Part shown: positions 43,547-52,959 of the stretch, in pieces
How positions within the stretch are numbered: the stretch's first letter is position 1
Layout: the number at the start of each line of letters is the position of its first letter
NCBI GenBank assembly: GCA_035519675.1
Contig: DATIWB010000020.1
Coordinates: 1 to 64,000, forward strand
Length of the DNA: 64,000 bases
DNA from: RPRB01 sp035519675
GTDB taxonomy: Bacteria > Myxococcota > Myxococcia > Myxococcales > Myxococcaceae
Reading direction: 5' to 3'
Program-made: the position numbers and the translations under genes
The notes under the pieces: model-generated
What the model saw: the letters and a program-made list of their open reading frames with translations, nothing else
Databases searched by the model: none
Told to the model about the DNA's origin: nothing

Positions 43547-44413
43547 TCAGGCCAGGGCATCTGAGGGGCCGCGCCTCGGCCCTGTCAAGTTCGACGCTCC
43601 CAGGAGCCGCGTGACGTCCGGTGCGAGCACGAAGCGTCCGTCGGGCGTCCGCCACCGCCCTGCCTCGTCGCCGGCGGAGAGCCCGTGCTCGATGCCCAGG
43701 ACCCGCGAGGCGCAGAGGGCGACCTGCATCCCGGCGAGCTCCAGCAGCACCACCTGGGACTCGACCGCCAGCTCCCCGCCGAGGAAGGCCGGGAGCGCGT
43801 ACACCGGCCAGAGCGCGCCGGCGTGGGCGAGCAATCCGGCGATCACTCCTCCCGGCACCGGAAAGGGGCAGAAGGCGGCCAGCACCGGGGAGATCTGCAG
43901 CACGTGCGCGAGCGGCACTCCGAACAGCGTGCCCCCCGACTCGAAGAGGAGCGCAGGACCCTGCGGCGCCTCCAGCCAGGTGACGATGCGCGACGGAGGC
44001 GGTGGCACCATGCAGGTCGGCCCCAGCGCCTCGGCGCGCAGCTCGAGGTAGAGCCGCCCCTGGTGCTGCAGCGCGCCCCGGACCAGCGTTCCGATCCGCT
44101 GCGCCAGATCGCGGGTGAGCTGGAAATGGGGAGCCCCGGCGACGTCCGCCACTTCCGCACCTTCACGCACGCGCACCGCCAGCGTCGGACTGGTGTCGAG
44201 CAGGACCGCCAGCCCCGGGCGCCGCTCGGCGGCACCACCCATCAGCATGGACAGATCCTCGAGTGGGAAGACGCCGCGCACCGTGGCGCGCTCCCCCTCC
44301 GGGTCGGGCGGCGTCACCTCCAGTACCCGCGAGGCCTCGAGCGCGTACCGCGCCGGCCCGGCCTCGAAGAGGAGCGCGAGTCTCCGACCTCCGTCATGCG
44401 TGTACGCAGCCAT
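43547..44413 (-). CDS. protein with two degenerate CheW-like domains
   Basis: A 288-residue protein. Both halves resemble CheW: the first runs from LALLFEAGPARYALEASRVLEV, the second from GPALLFESGGTLFGVPLAHVLQISP to VLLELAGMQVALCASRVLGIEHG. CheW proteins couple receptors to histidine kinases; two domains in one chain could form a scaffold. It is directly followed by a REC protein, suggesting a chemosensory-like pathway without its own kinase in this window. ATG at 44413; divergent from the GGDEF gene. Confidence 0.7.
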   Translation of the reverse strand: MAAYTHDGGRRLALLFEAGPARYALEASRVLEVTPPDPEGERATVRGVFPLEDLSMLMGGAAERRPGLAVLLDTSPTLAVRVREGAEVADVAGAPHFQLTRDLAQRIGTLVRGALQHQGRLYLELRAEALGPTCMVPPPPSRIVTWLEAPQGPALLFESGGTLFGVPLAHVLQISPVLAAFCPFPVPGGVIAGLLAHAGALWPVYALPAFLGGELAVESQVVLLELAGMQVALCASRVLGIEHGLSAGDEAGRWRTPDGRFVLAPDVTRLLGASNLTGPRRGPSDALA

Positions 44414-44485
44414 GGGCCAGCTCTTCACCAGGCTATCGCGAGCCAGCGGGATCCTGTCATGCTTGAACGAGCGCGCGAAGGACAC

Positions 44486-45832
44486 ATGGCGACCATCCTG
44501 CTGGTGGATGACGAGAAGGTCGCCCGTACGGTGTACGGCGACTACCTGACCCAGGCCGGTCACGGTGTGACCTGCGTCGGGTCGGTGGCGGAGGCGCGCG
44601 CCGCGCTGGCGCTGCATCCGGTGGACCTGGTGGTCACCGACCTCATCCTCCCCGCGGGCGACGGGATGGACGTGCTCCAGCACACCCGCGAGCGGTACCC
44701 GGGCGTGGAGGTGGTGGTGATCACCGCCCTGGACAAGGTGGACCCGGCGGTCCGGGCCATCAAGAACGGCGCTGCGGAGTACCTGGTCAAGCCGGTCAAG
44801 CCGGAGGCGCTGAACCACGCGGTGAACCGGGCCCTGATGACCCGCGCGCTGCTGGCGGAGAACGCGGCGCTCAAGCGTCACCTCTCGCTGGTGGAGGCAG
44901 GCCAGCGGCTGCTCACCATGCTCGACCGTCCGCGGCTGGCGCAGGCCGCGACCTCGGCGTTTCTCCAGCTGTCGGGTGCGGAAGGGGTGCTGCTCTGGTC
45001 GCGAAACGGCGACACCGTCCGGCTCGAGGCGTCCGAGGGCGTCTCCTCCGAGGCGCTCCGGCACCTGGTGGTCCGCTACGACGCGGAGCTCCCCGACCTT
45101 CCGGCGCGGCCGCTCGAGGCGGGGTGGCCGGAGGGATCGGGACGGGTCCTCGGCTTCCCGGTGGGCGAGTCCGGCCGGCACCGCGGCTGGGCGCTGCTGC
45201 TCACCCGTGCGCCGGCGAACGACACCCTGCGCGAGGCCGCCGAGTACCTGGCCCGGCACCTGGCCGTGGCCTGGGACCACGTCGAGCGCTTCGCCCGGGT
45301 GGAAGACCTGGCCTACCTCGACGACCTCACCCGGCTCTACAACGCCCGCTATCTGGACGAGGCGCTCGACCGGGAGCTGCACGGCAAGGGCCCCTTCAGC
45401 CTGCTCTTCCTCGACCTGGACCACTTCAAGAGCGTCAACGACACCCACGGGCACCTGGTGGGGAGCAAGCTCCTGGTGGAGGCGGCGCGGGTGGTGAAGT
45501 CCTGCACCCGCGACCAGGACGTGGTGGCCCGCTGGGGCGGCGACGAGTACGTGGTGCTCCTGCGGGAGACCGACAGCGGCGGGGCGCTCAAGGTGGCCGA
45601 GCGCATCCGGCGGACCGTGGAGGCCCACTCCTTCCTCGCCCGCGAGGGCTATGGGCTCGGAGTGACGGTGTGCATCGGCGTGGCGAGCCACCCCGAGCAC
45701 GGCGTGGACCGGCGCAGCCTGCTCGACCTCGCCGACCGGGCCATGTACCGCGGCAAGCGGACCTCGCGGAACGTGGTCTACGTCGCGGCGCCCGGAGCCG
45801 AGGAGGTCGTGAAGCGCAGCGGGGCGGCGTAG
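44486..45832 (+). CDS. response regulator with GGDEF diguanylate cyclase output
   Basis: A 448-residue protein. The REC domain (1-120) has Asp8-Asp9, phosphoacceptor Asp52 (VVTDLILPAG) and Lys104. A middle GAF-like region (about 125-275) follows. The GGDEF domain (about 280-440) shows DDLTRLYNARYLDEAL, FLDLDHFKSVNDTHGH, and the active site GGDEY at 351-355. An RxxD inhibitory site (R342-D345) precedes it with the normal spacing, so the enzyme should be product-inhibited by c-di-GMP. AAGG precedes the ATG at 44486; an ATG at 44459 would add nine residues. Confidence 0.94.
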   Translation: MATILLVDDEKVARTVYGDYLTQAGHGVTCVGSVAEARAALALHPVDLVVTDLILPAGDGMDVLQHTRERYPGVEVVVITALDKVDPAVRAIKNGAAEYLVKPVKPEALNHAVNRALMTRALLAENAALKRHLSLVEAGQRLLTMLDRPRLAQAATSAFLQLSGAEGVLLWSRNGDTVRLEASEGVSSEALRHLVVRYDAELPDLPARPLEAGWPEGSGRVLGFPVGESGRHRGWALLLTRAPANDTLREAAEYLARHLAVAWDHVERFARVEDLAYLDDLTRLYNARYLDEALDRELHGKGPFSLLFLDLDHFKSVNDTHGHLVGSKLLVEAARVVKSCTRDQDVVARWGGDEYVVLLRETDSGGALKVAERIRRTVEAHSFLAREGYGLGVTVCIGVASHPEHGVDRRSLLDLADRAMYRGKRTSRNVVYVAAPGAEEVVKRSGAA

Positions 45833-45917
45833 CAGAAGGTTCCTCTCCGCAACGAGACGATCCGCTCGACCCCGGGCTTGTCGGCGGAGCCGGAAGCGCT
45901 CTAAGCCGTGGCTCGCC

Positions 45918-46934
45918 GTGCGGGCGCACCGTTCACGAACCCAAGCGCTGGTTCAGGGCCTGCTGCTGGTGCTGCTGGGACTCGCTGGATGCGAGAAGCC
46001 CCCCGTTGCCGAGCTGAAGCTGCGGGTGGGCTATCCGGACCTGCCGAGCACCCTCCTCTTGTACGTGGCGCACGATGCGCGCCTCTTCGCCGACGAGCAC
46101 CTCACGGTGGAGGCGAGGGTCTTTCCCACCGGGCGGGAGGCCCTCGCCGCGGCGATCGACGGCGATCTCGACGCGGCGATCGTCTATTCGACGCCGGTGG
46201 TGGCGGCGGTGATGCGCGGCGAGGACCTGGTGGTTCTCAGCACGCTGCATCGCGCGGAGGGCCTGACCGGGCTCGCCGTCCACCCCCGATCGGGCATCCG
46301 CACCCTGGCCGAGCTGCGCGGGCACCGGATCGGCGTGACCCCGGGCACCAGCTCCGAGCTGGCGCTCGACGTGGTGCTCGCCGAGGGCGGCCTCGAACCG
46401 TCCGAGATCCGGGCCGTCCCCGGGCAGCCCAAGGAGCTGATGGCGGCCCTGGAGGAGGGCCAGCTCGACGCCGCCTCGCTCTGGGTGCCCAATCTCCTGC
46501 TGGCGACCGGCAACGGGCCGGACCAGGCGCGGCTGCTCGTGTCGGAGGTGTACGCGGAGATGAGCATGCTCGCCGGCATGCGCCCGCGCATCGAGGCCCG
46601 CCGGATGGAGGCCCGGCGCTTCCTCCGGGCGCTGCTGCGGGCGCAGGCGATGGTCCGCCGCCGGCCCCAGCTGGTGGAGTCCACCTTGCGGCCCCGGTTC
46701 CCGCAGCTCGACGCGGGACAGCTGGCCACCGTCATCTCGCACTCACGCTTCGAGCTCGGGCTGTCGAACCTCCTGCTCAGCACCCTTCGCCAGGAAGCGG
46801 CGCGCCTCGAGCAGCGCGGAGAGCCTCGCACCGACCGGGTCCAGTTCCGGGACGTGGTCGCCCCGGCGATGCTCGAGGAGCTGGCCCCGGAGTCGGTGAC
46901 TCTCCTCAGCCCGCCGGAGCGGCCGCTCCGGTGA
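45918..46934 (+). CDS. periplasmic substrate-binding lipoprotein (NMT1/SsuA-like)
   Basis: A 338-residue solute-binding protein with lipobox LGLAGC (Cys25). LRVGYPDLPSTLLLYVAHDARLFADE, GDLDAAIVYSTPVV, LRGHRIGVTPGTSSELALDVVL and LEEGQLDAASLW are the usual sites of the NMT1/THI5/SsuA family that binds sulfonates, nitrate or thiamine precursors. No transporter genes accompany it; instead its stop overlaps the start of a histidine kinase (GTGA). I infer a ligand sensor for that kinase. GTG start at 45918. Confidence 0.88.
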   Translation: MRAHRSRTQALVQGLLLVLLGLAGCEKPPVAELKLRVGYPDLPSTLLLYVAHDARLFADEHLTVEARVFPTGREALAAAIDGDLDAAIVYSTPVVAAVMRGEDLVVLSTLHRAEGLTGLAVHPRSGIRTLAELRGHRIGVTPGTSSELALDVVLAEGGLEPSEIRAVPGQPKELMAALEEGQLDAASLWVPNLLLATGNGPDQARLLVSEVYAEMSMLAGMRPRIEARRMEARRFLRALLRAQAMVRRRPQLVESTLRPRFPQLDAGQLATVISHSRFELGLSNLLLSTLRQEAARLEQRGEPRTDRVQFRDVVAPAMLEELAPESVTLLSPPERPLR

Positions 46935-48394
46935 GCCTCGGACGCAAGCTCCTCGCGCCTCAGGTCTTGCTCCTGGGGCTGATCGCCGGACTGGCGGCGA
47001 CCCAGCTGGTGGTCGCGCGCCGCGAGAGACGCCAGCTGGAGGAGACCACCCAGCGGCTGCAACAGACCGGCCTCCGGATCCAGCGGCTGGCCGAGCTCTT
47101 CTCCGACACCGAGCGCGACCTCCTCTCCGAGGTCCTCACCCGCCAGGACGTGCTCACCCGGCGGATCGAGGTCAGCGAGCAGGAGATCGACCGCTTGCTC
47201 GAGGAGCTCTCCGGGGTCGACTGGCGCTCGCCGGGGGGAAGCCTGCTCCAGGACCTGCGGCGCATCCGGGGGCCGCTGGCCGACGCCCAGCGCGCGCTGC
47301 TCCGGGCGCGGGCGGGCAGCGAGACCCGCTCGGCGTTCGTCCGCTGGTGGTTCCTGGACCAGCGGGCCAACGCCGTGCTCGCCGACCTGTCGGCCGACAA
47401 CCTCAAGGGAGTCGACCGCATCCTGGCGCAGGTGGGGACCACCCGACGCCGCTCGGACGTGCTGCTGCTCAGCCTCACCCTGCTCTGCGCGCTCACCGTG
47501 CTGGGGATGACGCTGTTCGTGTTCCGCGGGGTGGTCGGGCCGCTGGTTCGCCTCACCGCCGCCAGCCAGACTCTGGGCGACGGGAGCACGGTGCCGGTGC
47601 TCCCCGGGAGGCAGGACGAGCTCGGCGCGCTCTCGCGGGTGCTGGCCGAGACGACCGATCGTCTGGTCACGACCAACGCCGAGCTCCAGGAGTCGCTGGC
47701 GATCCGCGAGCGCTTCCTCTCCATCGCCGCGCACGAGCTGCGGACCCCGCTCACCTCCCTGTCCTTGCAGCTGGCGCTGCTCCAGCGGCGCATCGAGCAA
47801 GGGGCGGACCGGGAGTCGCTGCAGGCGAACGCCGACGCGCTCGGGCGCCAGGCCCAGCGGCTGGCGCAGCTGGTGGGAGAGCTGCTGGACGTGACCCGCA
47901 TCCAGCGGGGACGGCTCGACCTGCACCCCGAGCCGGTGCGGCTGGACACCCTGGTGGAGGAGGTCTGTGCCCGCTGCGCGCCGCTGCTGGACGCCGGAGA
48001 GAACCGGCTCACGCTCGCCCTGGAGCCCGACGTGGTGGGCGAGGTGGACCCCTCGCGCCTGGACCAGGTGCTGGTCAACCTCCTGGGGAATGCCGCGCGA
48101 CACGCCCGGGGCGCGGAGATCGAGGTGAGCCTGTGGACCTCGACCCGGGAGACGTGTCTTCGAGTCCGGGACTCGGGACCGGGCATTCCCGAGGCGGTGC
48201 GGGCCAGGCTGTTCGAGCCGTTCGCCCGCGCTCCCGGTGCGGCGCCCGGGCTCGGCCTGGGGCTCTACATCAGCCGGGAGATCGTCGAGGCCCACGGGGG
48301 CCGCATCGAGATGACGACGGCCCGCGGGGAGGGGACGGCCTTCACCGTCCACCTCCCGCGGGCCAGCAGACTGCGCCCTGCGCTGACCGGGTAG
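46931..48394 (+). CDS. membrane sensor histidine kinase (HAMP, HisKA, HATPase)
   Basis: A 487-residue kinase. One membrane helix near the start (VLLLGLIAGLAATQLVVA) and another at about 177-200 (LLLSLTLLCALTVLGMTLFVF) enclose a helical periplasmic domain. A HAMP region follows, then phospho-acceptor His267 in SIAAHELRTPL, N box NLLGNAARHA, DSGPGIP and GLGLGLYISREIVEAHGG. It has no receiver domain and no response-regulator gene next door. GTG at 46931 is coupled to the binding-protein stop, so the binding protein is its likely periplasmic partner. Confidence 0.93.
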   Translation: MSLGRKLLAPQVLLLGLIAGLAATQLVVARRERRQLEETTQRLQQTGLRIQRLAELFSDTERDLLSEVLTRQDVLTRRIEVSEQEIDRLLEELSGVDWRSPGGSLLQDLRRIRGPLADAQRALLRARAGSETRSAFVRWWFLDQRANAVLADLSADNLKGVDRILAQVGTTRRRSDVLLLSLTLLCALTVLGMTLFVFRGVVGPLVRLTAASQTLGDGSTVPVLPGRQDELGALSRVLAETTDRLVTTNAELQESLAIRERFLSIAAHELRTPLTSLSLQLALLQRRIEQGADRESLQANADALGRQAQRLAQLVGELLDVTRIQRGRLDLHPEPVRLDTLVEEVCARCAPLLDAGENRLTLALEPDVVGEVDPSRLDQVLVNLLGNAARHARGAEIEVSLWTSTRETCLRVRDSGPGIPEAVRARLFEPFARAPGAAPGLGLGLYISREIVEAHGGRIEMTTARGEGTAFTVHLPRASRLRPALTG

Positions 48395-48404
48395 GTCAGG
48401 TCAG

Positions 48405-48541
48405 GGCGGCCGCACTCGAGGTCCGGCTCACGGGGTCCTCGGGCGCCATCGTCGGTGAGCTCAAGGCGGCCGCAGTCACGTAGTTCGGCGGCCGCAGCCG
48501 GGGTCCGGGTCACGGGGTCCTCGGCCGGTATCGTCGGCGAG
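48405..48541. repeat. two imperfect 55-base direct repeats
   Basis: Copies at 48405-48459 and 48487-48541 agree at about 47 of 55 positions by eye; both begin GGCGGCCGCA and share GGTCC-GG-TCACGGGGTCCTCGG and ATCGTCGG. They fill the gap between the convergent histidine kinase and groEL genes. A further short GGCGGCCGCAGTCACG lies between them. Function unknown; a transcription end or mRNA-stability role is possible. Confidence 0.7.
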
Positions 48542-48546
48542 CGTCC

Positions 48547-50190
<1,644 letters not shown>

Positions 50191-50233
50191 CTGCAAACCT
50201 CCGGAAAAACTGCGTTTTTGAGACACGCCGGGA

Positions 50234-50260
50234 TTGGCACTCCCCGGCTGCGAGCGCCAA
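50234..50260 (-). promoter_or_regulatory. CIRCE operator (HrcA-binding site)
   Basis: Read on the groEL strand: TTGGCGCTC-N9-GAGTGCCAA, matching CIRCE (TTAGCACTC-N9-GAGTGCTAA) with one or two changes per arm, which keep most of the pairing. It lies immediately downstream of the -10 element, where HrcA would block initiation until heat shock. Confidence 0.92.
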
Positions 50261-50286
50261 CCTAAAGGTCCCAGCGGCGTTGTCAA
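50259..50286 (-). promoter_or_regulatory. groEL promoter, sigma-70 type
   Basis: A perfect -35 TTGACA (50286 to 50281) and -10 TAGGTT (50264 to 50259) with a 16-base spacer. The -10 runs into the CIRCE operator. Confidence 0.75.
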
Positions 50287-50310
50287 CGTGAAGTGCGAGG
50301 CTCCCGAAGC

Positions 50311-51411
50311 GTGCGAATCCTGTACGGGGTCGTGGGCGAGGGGATGGGGCACGCCACCCGCTCCCGGGTGGTCCTCGAGGAGCTGGTCAAGGAGCACCAG
50401 GTGCAGGTGGTCGCCTCCGGCCGGGCCCACGGCTACCTCGCCGAGCGCTTCCCCGAGGTGCATCGCATCTGGGGGCTGACCATCCACTACGAGGGGAACG
50501 CCATCCGGCGCATCCCGACGGTGCTCCGGAACCTGCGCGGAGCGGTGGGCGGCTGGCCGAAGAACGTCGGCGAGTACTTCAAGCTCCTCGTCTCGTTCCG
50601 GCCCGAGGTGGTGATCAGCGACTTCGAGAGCTTCAGCTACTACTTCGGGAAGGTCCACCGGGTCCCGGTCATCGACCTGGACAACATCCACGTCATCAGC
50701 AAGTGCCGGCACTCACCGGAGCTGCTCCGCGGACACGAGCGGGACTTCGGGCTCATCCGCACCGTGGTCGCGGCCAAGCTGCCGCGGTGCTTCCACTACG
50801 TCATCCCCACGTTCTTCTACCCGCCGGTGACGTCGAAGCGGACGACGCTGGTGCCCCCGGTGCTTCGCCCCGAGGTGCTCGCCGCGACGAGCGAGCGCGG
50901 CGAGCACCTCCTGGTGTACCAGACCGCGACCACCAACCTCGCGCTCCCCGAGGCGTTGAAGCGGCTCGGGGTCCCGGCCCGCGTCTATGGCCTTCGCCGC
51001 GACCTCCGGGAAGACCTGGTCGACGGAAACGTCACCTACCGCCCTTTCAGCGAGGCCGGCTTCATCGACGACCTCCGGACGGCTCGGGCCGTCGTCGCCG
51101 GCGGCGGCTTCACCCTGCTCAGCGAGGCGGTGTACCTCCGCAAGCCGGTGCTCTCGGTGCCGGTGGAGCGGCAGTTCGAGCAGGTGCTCAACGCGCTCTA
51201 CGTCCAGGCGCTCGACTACGGCGCCTACGCCCGCCAGCTGGATGAGGACGTGCTGCGCGCGTTCCTCGCCCGCGTCCCGGAGTACGAAGGCGCGCTGACC
51301 GGGTATGCGCAGGAGGGCAACGCGCTGGCGCTGGCGACGGTGAAGGAGCAGCTGGAACGCGTCGCTGCGCGGCGAAGGCGGAGGCGAAGACCAGGCCCTC
51401 GCCAGTCCTGA
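50311..51411 (+). CDS. MJ1255/VC2487-type glycosyltransferase
   Basis: A 366-residue GT-B-fold protein: RILYGVVGEGMGHATRS at the N-terminus, a middle FRPEVVISDFESFSYYFG, IDLDNIHVI, and the C-terminal nucleotide-sugar region VVAGGGFTLLSEAVYLRKPVLSVP with FEQVLNALY. This family resembles MurG and UDP-glucuronosyltransferases; its acceptor is unknown. The GTG at 50311 gives the standard MRILYG start; an in-frame GTG at 50293 would add six residues. The last 18 residues are almost all Arg. Divergent from groEL. Confidence 0.85.
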   Translation: MRILYGVVGEGMGHATRSRVVLEELVKEHQVQVVASGRAHGYLAERFPEVHRIWGLTIHYEGNAIRRIPTVLRNLRGAVGGWPKNVGEYFKLLVSFRPEVVISDFESFSYYFGKVHRVPVIDLDNIHVISKCRHSPELLRGHERDFGLIRTVVAAKLPRCFHYVIPTFFYPPVTSKRTTLVPPVLRPEVLAATSERGEHLLVYQTATTNLALPEALKRLGVPARVYGLRRDLREDLVDGNVTYRPFSEAGFIDDLRTARAVVAGGGFTLLSEAVYLRKPVLSVPVERQFEQVLNALYVQALDYGAYARQLDEDVLRAFLARVPEYEGALTGYAQEGNALALATVKEQLERVAARRRRRRRPGPRQS

Positions 51412-51492
51412 CAGCGTGTCGCCTTCACCGCACCGGGGTCGAACTCGGGTCTGGACAGGGGCCCGCCGGGCGGCCAGCATCGCCCGCCTCCT

Positions 51493-51588
51493 GGTAGAGC
51501 CTCCGTGCCTGGTGGCCGGCCTGGTCTTCAAAACCAGTGGGACGGCGCGCGAGCGTCGTCCGGGTGGTTCGATTCCGCTGCTCTACCG
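51493..51588 (+). tRNA. selC: tRNA-Sec (anticodon TCA)
   Basis: An eight-base acceptor stem GGTAGAGC/GCTCTACC, anticodon stem CTGGT/ACCAG around loop CTTCAAA (TCA at 51528-51530), a long variable arm (GGACGGCG/CGTCGTCC), and a T-arm with TTCGATT. Length ~96 and extended acceptor are diagnostic for selenocysteine tRNA. The organism therefore inserts selenocysteine at some UGA codons. No other sel gene is adjacent. Confidence 0.95.
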
Positions 51589-51664
51589 CTCCAGCGTCCC
51601 CGGCGCCCCCACCAGGCGAACCCATGGGGGTTGAACCCCGACGTCGAGGAGTGAGCAGGCCGTC

Positions 51665-52804
51665 TCAGTGGGCGGGGACCCCGAGGTACGTCTCGGGGTG
51701 CCAGTCGCCGGTGGTGTAGACGAAGCCGCCGAGCATCGGCGCGGCGACTCCCGAGAGCCGCCTCACCGGCATGGGAGTCAGCACCACCCAGCTGTCCGTC
51801 GCCGGCTCATAGGCGGTGGCGTCGTCGACCAGCGCTGCGTTGGCGATCTCCCCGCCGAGCACCAGGATCCGGTCCTGGAAGACGAAGGTGCTCTCGGCGA
51901 TGTGGCTCCGGGCCCGGGGCATGCTGGCCCGCCGCTCCCAGCTGTCCGTGGCCGGATCGTAGACCTCCACGTCGGGGACCGTGACCAGGGTCTCGTCATG
52001 ATCGTGCTGGCCGCCGATGACGTAGATCTTCCTTCCGAGGACCGCCGAGCCGAGGTGGTTGCGCGGCGTCGGCAGCGGTGCCGCGGTGGTCCAGGCTGTT
52101 GCCCCTGCTGCCAGATCCAGGACCCAGTGCTGGTCGGTGTCCTGGGCCTGCCCGGCACTCAGGCCGCCGATGAAGTGAAGCTTCCCGTCGAGGTAGGCCA
52201 GCGTCCCGGCCGCTCGCACGTCCGGAAGCGCGGGCATCGCCTCGTACCGGTCGCTCGCCACCCGGTACGCCCAGACGTGGACCGTTCCGAAGATCTGGTA
52301 CGTCCGGGAAGGGTCCTCGACGAAGCCGCCGACCAGGTAGATGTCGGTGCCGTCGGTGGCCGTGCCGGCGTGGCTCACGCCTTCGGGGAGGTCGGCAAGG
52401 GGAGACCAGGAGTTGCTCCCCGGTTCGTAGACGAAGGCGTGACGGGTGGGGGTGCAGCAGGGCTTGAACGGGTCGAACCCACCGAAGGTGTAGAGCTTCC
52501 CGCCCACCAGCGCGCCCTGGGCCTCGCTGGTCCCCTCGGGCCGGGGCTCCAGCTCGCTCCAGCGGATGGTGCTGAAGCCGGGACCACCGACGCCGCCGTC
52601 CGGGTTGCCCGGCGTCCCGCCGTCTGGCACGCCAGCGTCCGGCGGCCCAGCATCCGGTCCGCCCTCGCTGCCGGCATCCACCCCCGTGCCGCCGTCCGCG
52701 CTCTCACCGGGGCCGGCGTCAGATCTCCGGCCGGCCTTTCCCGGCCCCGACGAGCCGCAGCTCAAGAGCGCGGCCACGACTGCGATGATCCACCTGCGAT
52801 GCAA
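51665..52804 (-). CDS. Kelch-repeat lipoprotein
   Basis: A 379-residue surface protein. Signal and lipobox VVAALLSCGSS (Cys16), then a disordered Asp/Gly/Pro linker (about 28-75; DAGPPDAGVPDGGTPG-like). The rest is a beta-propeller of five or six Kelch repeats, each with a di-glycine (KLYTFGGF, IYLVGGF, LHFIGGL, IYVIGGQ, ILVLGGE) and a W-x2-L/M turn. A protein- or carbohydrate-binding role is typical. The start is TTG at 52804 with GGAGGG seven bases upstream; no ATG is available. Confidence 0.85.
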   Translation of the reverse strand: MHRRWIIAVVAALLSCGSSGPGKAGRRSDAGPGESADGGTGVDAGSEGGPDAGPPDAGVPDGGTPGNPDGGVGGPGFSTIRWSELEPRPEGTSEAQGALVGGKLYTFGGFDPFKPCCTPTRHAFVYEPGSNSWSPLADLPEGVSHAGTATDGTDIYLVGGFVEDPSRTYQIFGTVHVWAYRVASDRYEAMPALPDVRAAGTLAYLDGKLHFIGGLSAGQAQDTDQHWVLDLAAGATAWTTAAPLPTPRNHLGSAVLGRKIYVIGGQHDHDETLVTVPDVEVYDPATDSWERRASMPRARSHIAESTFVFQDRILVLGGEIANAALVDDATAYEPATDSWVVLTPMPVRRLSGVAAPMLGGFVYTTGDWHPETYLGVPAH

Positions 52805-52959
52805 TGCCCGCCCTCCCTGCGGCCTGCGCCCCCGGGGTTCCGGGACAGTCCACGGGGAAGGGAGTGACGAACCGCTGGGGCGGCATCCCGTGGCCGAGCA
52901 CGAACGCTCGCCGCTGGACACTCCTGGGGCCTGGGGCCGCGCCCGGGGTCGGCTGGCGT

